In this document: one piece after another, positions 13,392-24,999 of the stretch
How the letters are laid out: the number at the start of each line of letters is the position of its first letter
How positions within the stretch are numbered: the first letter of the stretch is position 1
Assembly: GCF_020382885.2 (NCBI RefSeq)
Contig: NC_058511.1
Coordinates: forward strand, 19,954,504 to 20,018,503
DNA length: 64,000 bases
Origin: Scatophagus argus
Taxonomy: Eukaryota > Chordata > Actinopteri > Scatophagidae
Direction: 5' to 3'
The notes under the pieces: generated by a model
Database searches by the model: none
What the model saw: only the letters and a program-made list of their open reading frames with translations
What the model was told of the DNA's origin: nothing
Translations under genes and position numbers: made by a program

Positions 13392-13426
13392 ATTCATAAA
13401 CCAAGTTAATTTCTTGGTTTATGAAT
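13392..13426. repeat. Perfect 14-bp inverted repeat with 7-base spacer
   Basis: Positions 13392-13405 (ATTCATAAACCAAG) are exactly complementary to 13413-13426, separated by 7 bases. No repeat boundary is recognised next to it. Confidence 0.8.
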
Positions 13427-13627
13427 GTAAGTCAGTCCTGATAACTTTGAAGCTTCAACTTGTTCATCACAAGATTAGAAAGTTTGGTTATCTTTGGAAT
13501 GGAATGTGAGAAAACCATATTTAACACACCAGACTCCTCTGCACTGTAACATCTCATAAACAATTTAACAACTAATTTTATGTTTAACTTGTTGATAGAT
13601 AACGCTGACTCTTTCAAGCAGGGTGAG

Positions 13628-13834
13628 GCGCAGCCGTGGCCTAGAGGTTGGAGAAGGGGCTTGTGATCGGAGGGTCGCGGGCTCCATTCCCCTACCGGAC
13701 CAGCAGGAAAAAATTGGGTGTGGTGGAGCGATTAATGCAAAAAAAAAAAAAAAAAGAATTAATTCTTAACTGATCCTTCATTAACTCATCAACTTCAATT
13801 CTTTAGAAATGCATGTATAAGCAAACTTCCCAGC
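13628..13834 (+). mobile_element. tRNA-derived SINE
   Basis: The head carries an RNA polymerase III A-box-like TGGCCTAGAGG and a degraded B-box region (GGGCTCCATTCCC). An A-rich linker (13738-13755) follows, then a body ending in AGAAATGCATGTATAAGCA. The same head and body occur in reverse at 21249-21420, which confirms that this is a dispersed unit and not a tRNA gene. Confidence 0.65.
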
Positions 13835-15084
13835 ATGCATTGTATTTGGGTTACATGGTGTTTTCTCTGAAATGATAACAACAACATAGCTCCCTATGTT
13901 TACTTTTCTCAAACCTGAAACTTACTTACTGGATGATGTGTACATTTTAATTATGCTGGTGATGGCTGCATATCAAAAGCAGTTTAATAGGCAAAATTGG
14001 CGCTATGTTCTACACACACTTATACTCACGCACCATATTTTGTCTAGGTAAACTTCCTGAGCTGACATATGATGAAGTGCTGTCAGATGAAGAGGGCAAA
14101 AATAAGACATTTGGTGTCTTTTGTTTAACATTTCCTTCACAACATTTCTACTGAGTCAAACTGCAGCCAGTCACAGTTGTTCTGTATCCTGTGGGTTTGA
14201 CAGAGACTTGACATTGCTTAGGCTGTTTAGAAATCACTTCACCATGAGACACTTTCCTGCATGACTGTCAGTTCTGCCAGAGGTAAAACAATCATATGAT
14301 TTCTTTCCAGTGAGTTATCTTTATGTTTAGACCTAACTGCCATCATCCCCTCTTTCTTTTCCTGCCACCAAACACTGCACAAGTGAACATTTGAATATGG
14401 CAAAAAATAAACTGAGGAAGAGAGGGAGAAAAACTTCCTTTTTTCCTTTTGCCCCTTCACATTAATGCAAAAGTTATTCAAAGGCTGAAATGTCAAGCAA
14501 ATGTCAGTTTTGGAGATGAAGCAATACACTGAAATCCGGGCCTCACGGAGCAGGTTATTTTACAGAGATTTCACAGAGACTCTACAAATGCTTTGAAAGC
14601 TTTATGGAGGTTAACAGGGGCTGCTTTGATCATGATCTGTTGATGGTTTTGTCCTGCAGGTGTTAATGAAGTTTGAACCAAATTAATTTAAATCCAAACG
14701 TGTCTATGAAGAGCTAATTCTACAGAACTGCACAAGGCAGGACCACATAGACAGGTTTAAAAATACTCTTGTATCAAAAAATGAAATGCTGTTGTGAGAT
14801 TGAATACCAACTCTGAAGTAGTTTCTTTAGTAGTATTTTTCCTGCTATTTCTTCATTAAAGGTATGTAATGTATTTGTACGCTTTCTTAAATACCCAAAG
14901 GTCTGATATATCTCCAGCTCAACAGTTTATGCCTGCTATGAACTGTTGAGCTATATTCAGCTCGGGGAAGTGAAGGTACTGGAGGAAGTTGGAGCAGAAG
15001 TTGCAGAATAACAGCATGAAGAAGGTGTGGGACTGGATGATGTTCACCGGCTGAAGCTCGAAGCAGGGTGCCACCATCAAAGGA

Positions 15085-16150
15085 GATGTGGGGAGAGTGA
15101 ACCAGCTAAATAACAACTCACCCTCACCTCAAAACACTGCACCCCTCACCCCCTCTTCGACACCAGGACAGAGTTGAATATCCCCCCACCCAAGATCATG
15201 GCAGCCCAGCTGTGTGTAGACAGCTGAGGAGGCTTCGTCCCAGCAAGGCAGCGGGTCCAAATGGAGTATCCCCACGACTGCTGAAGGCATGTGCGTTGGA
15301 GTTGGGAGACCCTCTACAGCGCGTCTTCAACCTGAGCCTGGAATGGGAGAGTGTCCTCTGGCTGTGGAAAACATCCTGCGCCTCTGCAGTTTGCATTACC
15401 AGGAGAAGGTGGGAGTGGAGGACGCCATAGTCTACATGCTACACCTATCCCTCTATCACCTGGACAGGGGCAGTGGTGATGTGAGGATTACACCGCAGGT
15501 CTGCAGGTCTGACACTGTGGACAGCAACATGGGAGTGCCACAGGAGATCGTGCTTTCTCTGGTCCTGTTCACCTGTACGGACTTCCACTACAACTCAGAG
15601 TCCTGTCATGTACAGATGACACTGCTGTCGTGGGCTGTATCAGGAGTGGTCTAGGCCTCACCCGGAGCCTGTGACCAACGGGGGACTGTGTGGAGATTGT
15701 ACAGACTTACAAATACCTGGGAGTGCAGCTGGATGATAAACTGGACTGGACTGCCAACACAGATGCACAATGCAGAAGAGAACAGAGCAGACTGCACTTC
15801 CTCAGAAGGCTGGCATCCTTCAACATCTGCACATAGCTGCTGCAGATGTTCTATCAGACTGTCTTGGTGAGCACCCTCTTCTATGCTGCAGTGTGCTGTT
15901 GAGGCAGCATCGAAAAGAGGGACGCCTCAGGTCTGGACAAACTGGTGAGGAAGACGGGCTCTGTTGTGGGCACAGAGCTGGAGGCACTGAGCAAACTCCT
16001 GTCAATCATGGACAATCCACAGCATCCACCGCACAGCATCCTCTCCAGACAGAGAAGCAGCTTCAGTGACAGGCTGCTGTCACTGTCCTGCTCCACCAAC
16101 AGACTGAGGAAATCGTTCCTCCCCTATGCCATGCGGCTCTTTGGGGGAAC
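15085..16150 (+). mobile_element. Decayed L2-like LINE, reverse transcriptase region
   Basis: The blocks run in the order of a LINE reverse transcriptase. VCRQLRRLRPSKAAGPNGVS and PRLLKACALELGDPLQRVFN are near 15211-15340. A degenerate catalytic region reads SCTDDTAVVGCIRSG (about 15602-15645). The C-terminal segment contains a YLGVQLDDKLDW-type stretch near 15710, VVGTELEALSKLLSIMDNPQ near 15965, then LSCSTNRLRKSFLPYAMRLF near 16085-16142. Frames change several times and parts are missing, so the copy is inactive. Confidence 0.75.
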
Positions 16151-19100
16151 GTTAACTTTAACATTCCTTCCTGTTCTGAACTGGAATCTGCATATGAATA
16201 TGATCTTTTAGCCTAGGGCTAAATCCTGCCGAAGAAGTGACAAGATAATTGACAAGTGACAAGTTTCTTTCTGAACAATGAGCCTGCATATACATGCACA
16301 CACGAAACAACCAACCAATCCTAATGACCAAGTAATCAACATTGCTATAAAAAAAAATCCGTACGTGGGACAGGGCAGGGAAAGGCAAGATATTAAAAAG
16401 GACCTTCAAAGCAAATTTCCCTCAAATTTTCCAATATAATATAAAAGCAATTATTAGTGTCTCCTAGGAATTCCATTTGTATACAACTAATTCACAACAG
16501 TAAATATGTTTATAAAGAAAGCATATTCACTGATTATGTTCAGAGATAACATTTATTTCACTGAATGAAACGCTACATTTATGTGCCACACCGGAGTACT
16601 ACATTGTCAATGAATATTTTACTTACATGTGCTGTATCATCCTGTAGCATTTTAAGACTTTTTCCCTATTATACTGGCATTATGTTTCCCTTATAAACAT
16701 ATTCACTGTGGCATATTAAGTATATAAAAATATAATTTCTAGGAGTCAGGGATGTGCCAGAGGTGCAGCCTCATCACTGTCTCTGCAAAGATGAGGTGTT
16801 GTAGACTGTTGATCCATTGTTTACATGCACACATTTCAATCCTGTGATGAGAGGCCGCAGTCATATTAGGCTTTCATACTAGAAAGCAGAGATTTTTTCT
16901 ACTTGTGTGGCAAGATGACATAAAAAAGGGAAATGTTCCTTTGGCACAGACAAAGGGTAAGTGGGGAACATTTTGTCTTCATCATTGCTGAAACAGCAGA
17001 ACAGCATTTCACTGTTATTGAACATTAACTATGAGTCCTTGACCGCAAAATACTAGACATTGTCATTTGAACCACTGTGCAAAAAGAACATGAGATCTGC
17101 AGATTATATTGCAAAAGCAGTGAAGGGATGCTTGACCACTGGTTTATGTCACACCACATCAAGTTCAATGCAGTTATTCTGCATGCATCCCCACGCACTT
17201 CAGCCCTTGCAGCTGATTGCTCTAGTCACATAAAGAAGCCAAGGGCGTTAATAACACACTGCTGCAATGTCAAAACAGAGGAGAAATGTGTCTCTTTGGT
17301 GCTGTTTGTTCCAGCCACAATACATCCTGGATTATTAAGTAGGTTTCATACATTTGAATGGTAACTGATTCATTTCCTAACATTGCTCAAAATGTTCCAG
17401 ACTTGCTGCAATAAAATATATCAGCAATTCAGGTCTTTTATATGACAGAGAGGCAACAAGACTACATTGAAACCCAGTATATGACTGGACCATGTGGATG
17501 TAATACCCCACTAGAGAGCTTTGCGCTTGGTGCAGCATCTGGGTGGGAGGGCTACAAGTCATGCACCTCCCAGTTTTTTGGCACCCTCTATACACACAGG
17601 GCTTTTCATTTCAAGATGGATGAGTTCAGCCTTTCAAAGAGGCATCTGTAGATCATGACATTAAATCACTACAATACAACCGTGAACATGACATGACTCT
17701 GGTTCAGCCAAAAACAAGCTGAGATTTTATAAAACAAGACACTTTTTTTAAAAAAAAAAAAAAAAAAAGGTCAAGTCAAAACAAATATCAAAATATTGCA
17801 ACAGTAAAATCCCACAATGCAATGCTCTCAACTCAAAGGAGCTGTGAGCATCTTGGATAACATTTACTGACATATCAAGCTCGTTAATAAACAGGAAGAT
17901 AATTTTAATCTACTGTCCAGAGACACTGTTCATGTGAAGGCCAACCAGAGCTAATATCTAAATATGAACACTGACCACCACATACAATATCAAAGATCAG
18001 TGTTGAGGAGTGTCCTACATAGAGCACAGGATGAAGAGGAGGAGGAGGAGGACAGGGAGAGGAAGATCTGCAACAGATCTGAGGGGCATTCTGAGCATAC
18101 AGGTACTAGGAGAGAATGATGAGAATCCTCCCTCGAAGAGACACCACTAGCATCTCAGAAAGTCTTCAAGTCACAAAGAGTCAGCAGAAAACATCTGAGG
18201 ATCTCTGCTGGCGCACTCTGAAGACAGAAAGTTCCACACTTAAGTACACCTTAAGTCCAGATCATTCTGTCCTGTATTTTCATGCCTCTTGCTGAAGTTT
18301 AGTGGCAGTGTCGTACTTAAGTCACAGCTGAATCGATTATTGCGTCATTCCCTGCTGCACATAATGCAACCCTTGAATGAAAACTGTTCTTCATGACCTT
18401 GGAAATAACAGTGTGATCAGAAATAATAATAAATCTTAACACTTATGGCATTTTGGTGTCATCATAGCAAGAGGCTGTGTATGGGAGGACAATGTAACTC
18501 TGTCAATCTGCTGATGAAGACTATTGTGAAGCACTTACTCTCTCTGCATTCATCCCATGTTGTACTAATGTGAGTGAAAGCCTCTGACACATTCACAAGA
18601 AGAGCTTATTCAGCTTATTACCTTTTGATTACGACGACTTCTTAGCATTAATTCTGTAATTTCATGCCAAATTAATGTTGTGTTACTGCTGACAAGTAGC
18701 ACCATATAAAAGTACAACGCCAAATCCTGAGCCAGTTCGCTCCCACCATTAACTGCTTCCTCTGTCTCTTAATTACTTTAGAATTTATTACTTTATTTCT
18801 TTATTACTCATTTATAATACTTACTTAGGATCAATTTTGATCTCAAGTGGGACTAATACAGAAAACTACATGTTATTAATTATTGAGAAACCTCACTTTG
18901 ATGTGGAAATGACCTTTCACAAAGTCTAGACTTGACAAAAGTGATTATCCAGCTGCTTATGTATGGGTGTTGCAGTTTGAAATGTCTATGCACTGAAACC
19001 TGTGGAGATTATCAGCTGAGTTCTGTCTTTCCACTCTACCTCACTGCAGTGGCAACTTGCTCCCAAGCTGCATATTTGGCTGTTTGTCAACTCGCTATTT

Positions 19101-20640
19101 AGTCCACTGAATAATATGACAATAACATGAGATTTATTTAAGGTATCTGCTATATAATTGGTAAAATTGTAATATTGTGTAACATGGTACCTCAAGCCAG
19201 TTTATAGTATAGCCCATTATTTAAGGCAATCAGTTCTTTTTATAGTTGTTGATGGTGCTTGGCAGGTCTTATATAAATGTATATACTTGAAGTTGCATAA
19301 ACTCTGTTAATGAAATACATGGCACTCAGTTGGGCCTCACAAGGCCTCTGCCTTTGCATCCTCGCTACCTTCAGTCTCCAACAGGTTCTTCTCATGACAC
19401 GTGATGTTTTCTGGTCTTAAATATATAATGAATAACATAAATATGTTGATTATCTGATTATTGTGGATTTTGGAAGGAGGTGGAAAAGGGAATGACTGGG
19501 TTGGAGTCTCATAGAGACTCTCGTAGATCATTCCTTCAGGAATTTCTTGAATTTGGATTTTAATTATAGATAAGTATACAATGTTCACGCATCATAGTGA
19601 TCCAAAAGCTGTTGCAGAACTTCTTCCATTCTCAATATTTTAAAATCCATACTGATCAAACATTACATAGTAACATTACTTACATACAAAGCTTTTGTCA
19701 AAATAAAGGAAAGACAAGTCAAACTTCCTTAAACTTTGCCATTATTCTGGTTTATTTTTATTGTCTCATTCCTCAGTTTCACGCTTCAAGTTCACAGTGA
19801 GGGCTCTACCAGCTCATTTTATCAGTAATTCAGAAATTTAATCAGAAATTCCACTCTCTGGAACTTCCAATTTTGTAGAGGACTTTTGAGAGGTAAAAAC
19901 TACCTCTCAAAAGTCCTCTACAAAATTGGTTTTTAAAAGTTTTTAAAACTAAATCTTTGTTTTGTTTTAACCACGCATTTGAGTTCTGCTGTAGCTATCA
20001 TTAAGAAAATATATAAGGACTATAATACACAAAACCAAAACTGTAATATTGTGGTTATGTTCAAGTAATGACAATTAAAGTTAGCTTACCATAATGCAGC
20101 TTTGCCAGTCATGAATCCTTAACCATCCAATCAGCATACCTTAGCAGAATGATAGTGCTTTATGGGCAAAATCACCTCCCCTGTAAGAAAAACGAATGGG
20201 CATTAAGATTTTTTCTTTTCAATTCTGATATATAATCAATTACTCTAATTACAGTAACAGGGTTGCAGGTAAGATAGTTGCAAATAAATGCGAATGTCAG
20301 TTCCCTCCCAGGAACAGACGCCATCTATGGAATGTAGTGTCACTGTCAAGGTCAAGGACAGACTTAGTTATATAAATAAAGAAACAAAACTTTGAAATTA
20401 ATTTGTGTTGATAATATGATATTGATATTATGAGTAACAGTTGCACTGGTCAGTCACTCAGTCAAGCCAGAAAAAAACATTTAAAAATATGAATGCACCT
20501 TTCGGGGGGGCTCAAGCATCTGAAATTTTAAATGATATTTTGAAAACAATATTTATAACTACATCTACATTTGGGACAGGTATAATTTACACGAAAGGGT
20601 ATGTTTTAATATTTTGTGCATGGATAATTAGGAATATCGT
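16151..20640. other. No gene recognised
   Basis: Intergenic AT-rich DNA with a poly-A run (about 17751-17768), a GAG-rich stretch (about 18033-18063) and the perfect hairpin at 19867-19929. No conserved coding segment was found on either strand. Confidence 0.35.
19867..19929. repeat. Perfect 29-bp inverted repeat with 5-base spacer
   Basis: Bases 19867-19895 are exactly complementary to 19901-19929, with AAAAC between them. The arms match without a single mismatch and the homology stops abruptly at both ends, as for a recent fold-back duplication. A structured RNA is the alternative reading, but a flawless stem without bulges is unlike a typical microRNA precursor. Confidence 0.9.
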
Positions 20641-21103
20641 GGTGGTGGGATAGAAAATGTCCTCCCATTCTGGAATATCCCTTAATCTGGTTTCTTCTCT
20701 TATTGGTCAGAGTAGTGTTGGTAACAACTGGGCAAAGGGCTTTTACACTGAGGGTGCAGAGCTGGTGGATTCTGTCCTGGATGTGGTGTGGAAGGAGGCA
20801 GAGAGATGTGCCTGCTCACACACATTTCGGGTGGTGGTACAGTGTGGGTAGCCTACTCATTAGCAAGATTTGTGAAGTGTCCCACCACACAACGCCAGAA
20901 GACCAGTTCACCACCTTGTAGAAAAGGCAGACGAGACTTTCTGCATTGAAGCCCTGTACCACATCTGTTCATGCACCCTCAAACTCAAAAACCCTTCATA
21001 CCATGACCTCACTTGGTTTCTGCCATCATGAGTGGCGTCACTACTTGATTCAGGTTCCCTGGATAGCTCAACACTGAACTGGTTATTCCCTTATCTGCAT
21101 TTA

Positions 21104-21248
21104 TTTTTACATACATACACTGAATTTGCCTTCTGTATTTGACCCATCCTTAGTTGAACACACATGCAACACCTGGCAAATTACATGCAGTGAAACACAC
21201 AGGAGCGCCCAGGGGGCAAATTGGGGATTAAGTGCTTTATTAAGTTAA
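21104..21248 (+). repeat. Fish dispersed repeat fragment inside the tubulin pseudogene
   Basis: Contains the phrase TGTATTTGACCCATCCTTAG and then GGGGCAAATTGGGGATTAAG, familiar from a very common fish repeat. It sits between two halves of the beta-tubulin pseudogene and abuts the SINE at 21249-21420. The boundaries are approximate. Confidence 0.4.
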
Positions 21249-21420
21249 GTGCTTATACATGCATTTCTAAACAACTGAAGTTGATGAGTAAATGAAGGAT
21301 CAGTTAACAATTAATTATTTTCGCATCAATCACTCCACCACACCCAAATTTTTTCTGTCCATCTGGTGGGGGGATCGAACCAGCAACCCGCTTCTCCAAC
21401 CTCTAGGCCAGGGCTGCCCC
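21249..21420 (-). mobile_element. tRNA-derived SINE, same family as 13628-13834
   Basis: On the minus strand the head reads GGCAGCCCTGGCCTAGAGG with a B-box-like GGTTCGATCCCC. It is followed by the shared body (AACTGATCCTTCATTTACTC) and the shared end AGAAATGCATGTATAAGCAC. It interrupts the beta-tubulin pseudogene, so it is younger than that fragment. Confidence 0.65.
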
Positions 21421-22840
21421 CAGATACATCTCTGCAGTAAACATCCCTCGGTGTACCAAAACTCATGCAGCAGCTATTTGACACACACAACACGATGGCC
21501 GCCTACGACCCACATCATGGCCGCTACCTGACAGCAGCTGCTATCCTTCTGAGGCCATGTTTCCATAAAGGAGGTGGAAAACCAGATTCTTAGCATGCAG
21601 AACAAGAACAGCAGTTACTTTGTAGAATGGATCCCCAACAATGTCAAGACAGCTGTCTGCAACATTCCTCTCTGTGGTCTCAAGATGGCTGCAACATTCA
21701 TAGACAACAGCACAGCAATCCAGGAGCTGTTCAAGCGCATCTCTGAGCAGTTCACAGCTATGTTCAGATGCAAAACTTTCCTCCACTGGTACACTTGAGA
21801 GGGTATGGATGAGATGGAGTTCACTGAGGCGGAAGCAACATTAATGACCTGATCTGAGTCCAGCAATAGCAGGATGCCACTGCTGAGCAGGAGGGGGAGT
21901 TTGAAAAAGAAAAGGCTGAGGGAGCGGGGATTAAGGGGGGGACTATCTATTGACGATTATATAATTATTATTAGTTATGGTTTATTTTAAATTTTGAAAG
22001 TTCATAACTACACAGTCCGGTTCCTAATAACAGTTTTTGAGGATGACTGAAGTTTGTATTCCTGGTATTTTTGACTTAAAAGTACAATATGTGTTGTGCA
22101 CTGACAGGAACAAGTTAAGTTATTCGTGAATTAATAGTAATTATCAAAGATAATTATTTATAAAATAAATTTAAAATATTAACAACTATTGTTAATTGTA
22201 GGGCAACCCAATGTTACCAGCAGAGGATGAGTCCTCACCAACCCAGAATTTATCAACAAAAGCAATAACAATCAGCAACTACTTCAAATTAATAAAGATC
22301 TGTCATAAACTACAGCTAAAGCAACATACAGAAGCAACTGTGCTACAGCTAAAGCAAACTAGCGCATGTGGGTTGTGTCTGTGTGTGAGTCTGTGTGTGT
22401 GTAGGGGGAGAGAGAAGGCAAAGATAGAGGACGAGATGAGTGACGTCAGAGCCCTTCTCCTATTAAAAAAGTCTCTGTAGACATTGCTTCACGCAGCTAA
22501 AGGTGGTGGGCTTAACTGAGGTTTGAGTTGAGAGAATGAGGAACAAAAGGGGAACAATGTGGTTTAGCATGTGTGTACAGCAAAGGAGGCGGCGTCGGCG
22601 CAAACCTGGGCTGTACTACCACACTGTCTCCACACTTAGGTGGTTGCTGACGTATAAAAACGTGTATGCATCAGCAGGAAAAGGGAGAGAAGAAGAAGCA
22701 ATATGTAGCAATATTAGGAACAACAATAATGGTACAATAACAATAAAGCTGCAACAGAGTAGTAACAGAATTAAAATAGATTATGACCAAACAGTAGTAA
22801 TCGCAGTAAGTTTCGAGCAGAACCGTAGCAGGAGGTCCAA

Positions 22841-22885
22841 CAGGCTAAGCTAGGATAAAGTAGGATAAACTAGGCTAAGATAAAG
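22841..22885 (+). repeat. Degenerate (TAGGMTAAR)n tandem array
   Basis: About five imperfect copies of a 9-10-base unit such as TAGGATAAA and TAGGCTAAG. A short local duplication array; no gene is associated. Confidence 0.6.
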
Positions 22886-23376
22886 TGTTGGACTAGAACA
22901 GGTATTCAAAGTAACAATATGAAATTACCAGCTATAGTGAAGAGTAGAATAACTTAAGCGATATTAAATTAAAGCGCAGACGGAGCTGCTCGTAACACCA
23001 GTAACACACAACAACAGGAAATGACGTAGGATGTTGCATTATAATATATTTTTCTGCTTATTCCTACTAACATAGCGATGATGTGTTCTGGTCTTATCTA
23101 AACTCAGCCTGAGAGGAGAGAAGGGGATAAGAGAGGAGAGAAGGGGAAAGAGAAAAGAGAAAAGGAAAAGAGAGGTTTCCGCTTCAGGATTTCTCCATTG
23201 AACAGGGAGACAGACATCACTAACTAAAGAAAGGAGAAGAACCAAACCAAAAAAATATTTTCTCTCAAATATGACAAAAAGCAGCTCAACAAACACGATA
23301 AGCAATGTATGTCAAAATTTTAAACAATAGCTCTCCATTGCCCCTCAAAGAACATAAAATGTCAGCAACAGCCCAT

Positions 23377-23490
23377 TTCAATTCAATTCAGTTTATTTAT
23401 ATATAGCACCAATTCACAAGAAAAGTTATCTCGTGACACTTTCCAACTAGAGCAGGTCTAGACCAAACTCTTTAACTAAATTTTGTAATA
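23377..23490 (-). repeat. LINE 3' end remnant, (ATTGA)n type
   Basis: Begins with repeated TTCAA units, then the complement of a LINE tail containing TAGACCTGCTCTAG and GTGTCACGAGATAA. The same tail is found on the plus strand at 46118-46225, so this is a 3'-end-only LINE copy of that family. Confidence 0.55.
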
Positions 23491-23946
23491 TAGAAAATTT
23501 CTTAATGAAAGTCTGTAAACTGTCCACCATTTAACAATAGGAGTATCCCACCCTCACCCGGGCCTTCAGTAGTCTTTTCAGCACTAGCACCGGCTCTATA
23601 CTGCCAGGTCAGTCAAATGACCAAGCTCATATACTATCTTTTTCTTTGCACTGTATTTTGGACCATGAATGAACAACAAGAAAGCAAGAGAAGACTCCCC
23701 AGGAACCTGAAACCACCACCACCAAAAAAGATTAAAAAGTGCGATCAGCCGTGGACACTGAATAAACAAGTGTTCCAGAGTCTCTTATCTCTTCACCAAA
23801 TGCTTTCCCTCCAGGTTTGGATCCATGAGTGCTCTGTATCTGTTTGTAGCTATTGCTCTATGTACAACCCTACACTGGAGGTCTGATGTTCACTTGTCAG
23901 TGACCATTTTGCCATTTGTGTGTCATCTGCATAACAGTGAAAATGT

Positions 23947-24027
23947 AATCCCGGTCTGGGCCCTTCTATGTGGAGTTTGCATGTTCTCCCTGTGCCTGCG
24001 TGGGTTTTCTCCAGGTACTCCGGCTTC
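23947..24027 (+). repeat. SINE fragment (middle part)
   Basis: About 80 bases match the middle of the SINE copies at 33399, 54667, 61660 and 63271, from the B box (AATCCCGGTCTGGGCCC) to the TACTCCGGCTTC segment. Both ends are missing. Confidence 0.7.
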
Positions 24028-24611
24028 AGTACATATCATACAATGTATCACTGTATCTTTCCTCTCCTTTGTCCTGGTGTTTTATTGTTCCACAGTAAAA
24101 TCGGCCAGATGGGAAAGGAGAAGAGGAGGAGGAGGAGAGGAGATGAGGCAAGAGGAAAGAAGAGAAGAAGCAGGGTAAGGAGAGAGAAACAAGACATTGA
24201 AAAGACAAACCACACACCAATGAAAAGATTCTGGCTCAACCCCTGATCTTTCAGTGTCCCGGAAATGCCCCTGGTTTGCTGACACGAAGAAAGAATTAAC
24301 TAAATTACAGAGTGGATCTGAATCACCACAAAACAAAATTGTTACATTTTCATTTTTACAAAATAAATACAGGTTTCAGTTGCAAGTTAGGCCCTCCATA
24401 CCCAGCTGCAGACGCACCCCAAACAAAGTGCACCTCAGACACCTGCAGCTCTTTACATAGACAGAGCAGAGGAGAGAGGCAGAGACAGTGATGAAATCTG
24501 AGTTTATAGCCTGTAGCCCGACCACATACCATGCACCTTGCCATTGTCCGGGGGGCTTTAGGCCCACTACCCAAAGACGTATAGACGCTGCATTTGCAGA
24601 TTTGCATATCA

Positions 24612-24900
24612 CAGAACAGTGGTTCTCAAAGTGGGGTCTGGAGACCTTGAGGGAGTTCCAGGGGGTCCCCAGCAAAAGGAAAATTATTATTTTCACTGTA
24701 ATTCCATCCACAGTGATGAAATCTAAAACTATTTTGGTGATGCATTTCTTACACTTTCGGTATTTAAAAAAAAATCTAAAAACATCTTATCAGGTGGGGA
24801 AACGTGGGACAAAATCTTATCAAAATGGGGTCTGTGGACTAATTTGTGTCACTTCAGGGGTCCTTGACATGAAAACGTTTGGTGGTCCAAGTTCCTTTCT
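24612..24900 (+). repeat. Possible hAT-type MITE
   Basis: Starts with CAGTGGTTCTCAAAGTGGGG, the terminal sequence typical of hAT/Charlie-like elements, and is followed by GGGGTCTGGAGACC. A matching inverted right terminus and an 8-bp target duplication were not found, so the identification rests on the left end. Confidence 0.35.
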
Positions 24901-24999
24901 GGTTTAGTTTCAGAATTTGTTGAGGTCACTGAACATTGAATAGTTCTTTACCCACAGATAACCTCAGGAACATTCAAACCCAGCTGAAATTATTGTCAT

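Larger units (their letters stand above)
20650..21925 (+). pseudogene. Beta-tubulin pseudogene fragment, interrupted by repeats
   Basis: The translated blocks match beta-tubulin in order. [20 protein letters not shown] and [14 protein letters not shown] are near 20705-20800. LLISKI, a degenerate SGVTT and FRFPG segment and LNTEL follow up to about 21090. After an interruption the sequence resumes with [20 protein letters not shown] (about 21460), then [20 protein letters not shown] (about 21604), [20 protein letters not shown] (21709-21768), then EGMDEMEFTEAEA and a Glu-rich tail to about 21925. Frameshifts and stops are scattered through it, and about 330 bases of repeats (21104-21420) split it. 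No introns are crossed, but this part of vertebrate beta-tubulin genes lies mostly in one large exon. A processed copy and a duplicated exon therefore cannot be told apart here. Confidence 0.85.

Noticed and set aside
13628..13700. Possible tRNA gene
   Set aside because: Head of a SINE with a second copy at 21249-21420; its B box is degraded.
19867..19929. Annotation as a microRNA precursor
   Set aside because: The stem is perfectly paired with a 5-base loop and no flanking stem; without expression data a fold-back duplication fits better.
22536..22853. 105-codon plus-strand open frame
   Set aside because: Low-complexity Arg/Asn-rich translation of repeat-like DNA with no family resemblance or splice support.
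24026..24711. Several overlapping open frames of 60-140 codons
   Set aside because: They derive from a purine-rich stretch, a SINE fragment and a MITE-like repeat; none shows conserved protein features.
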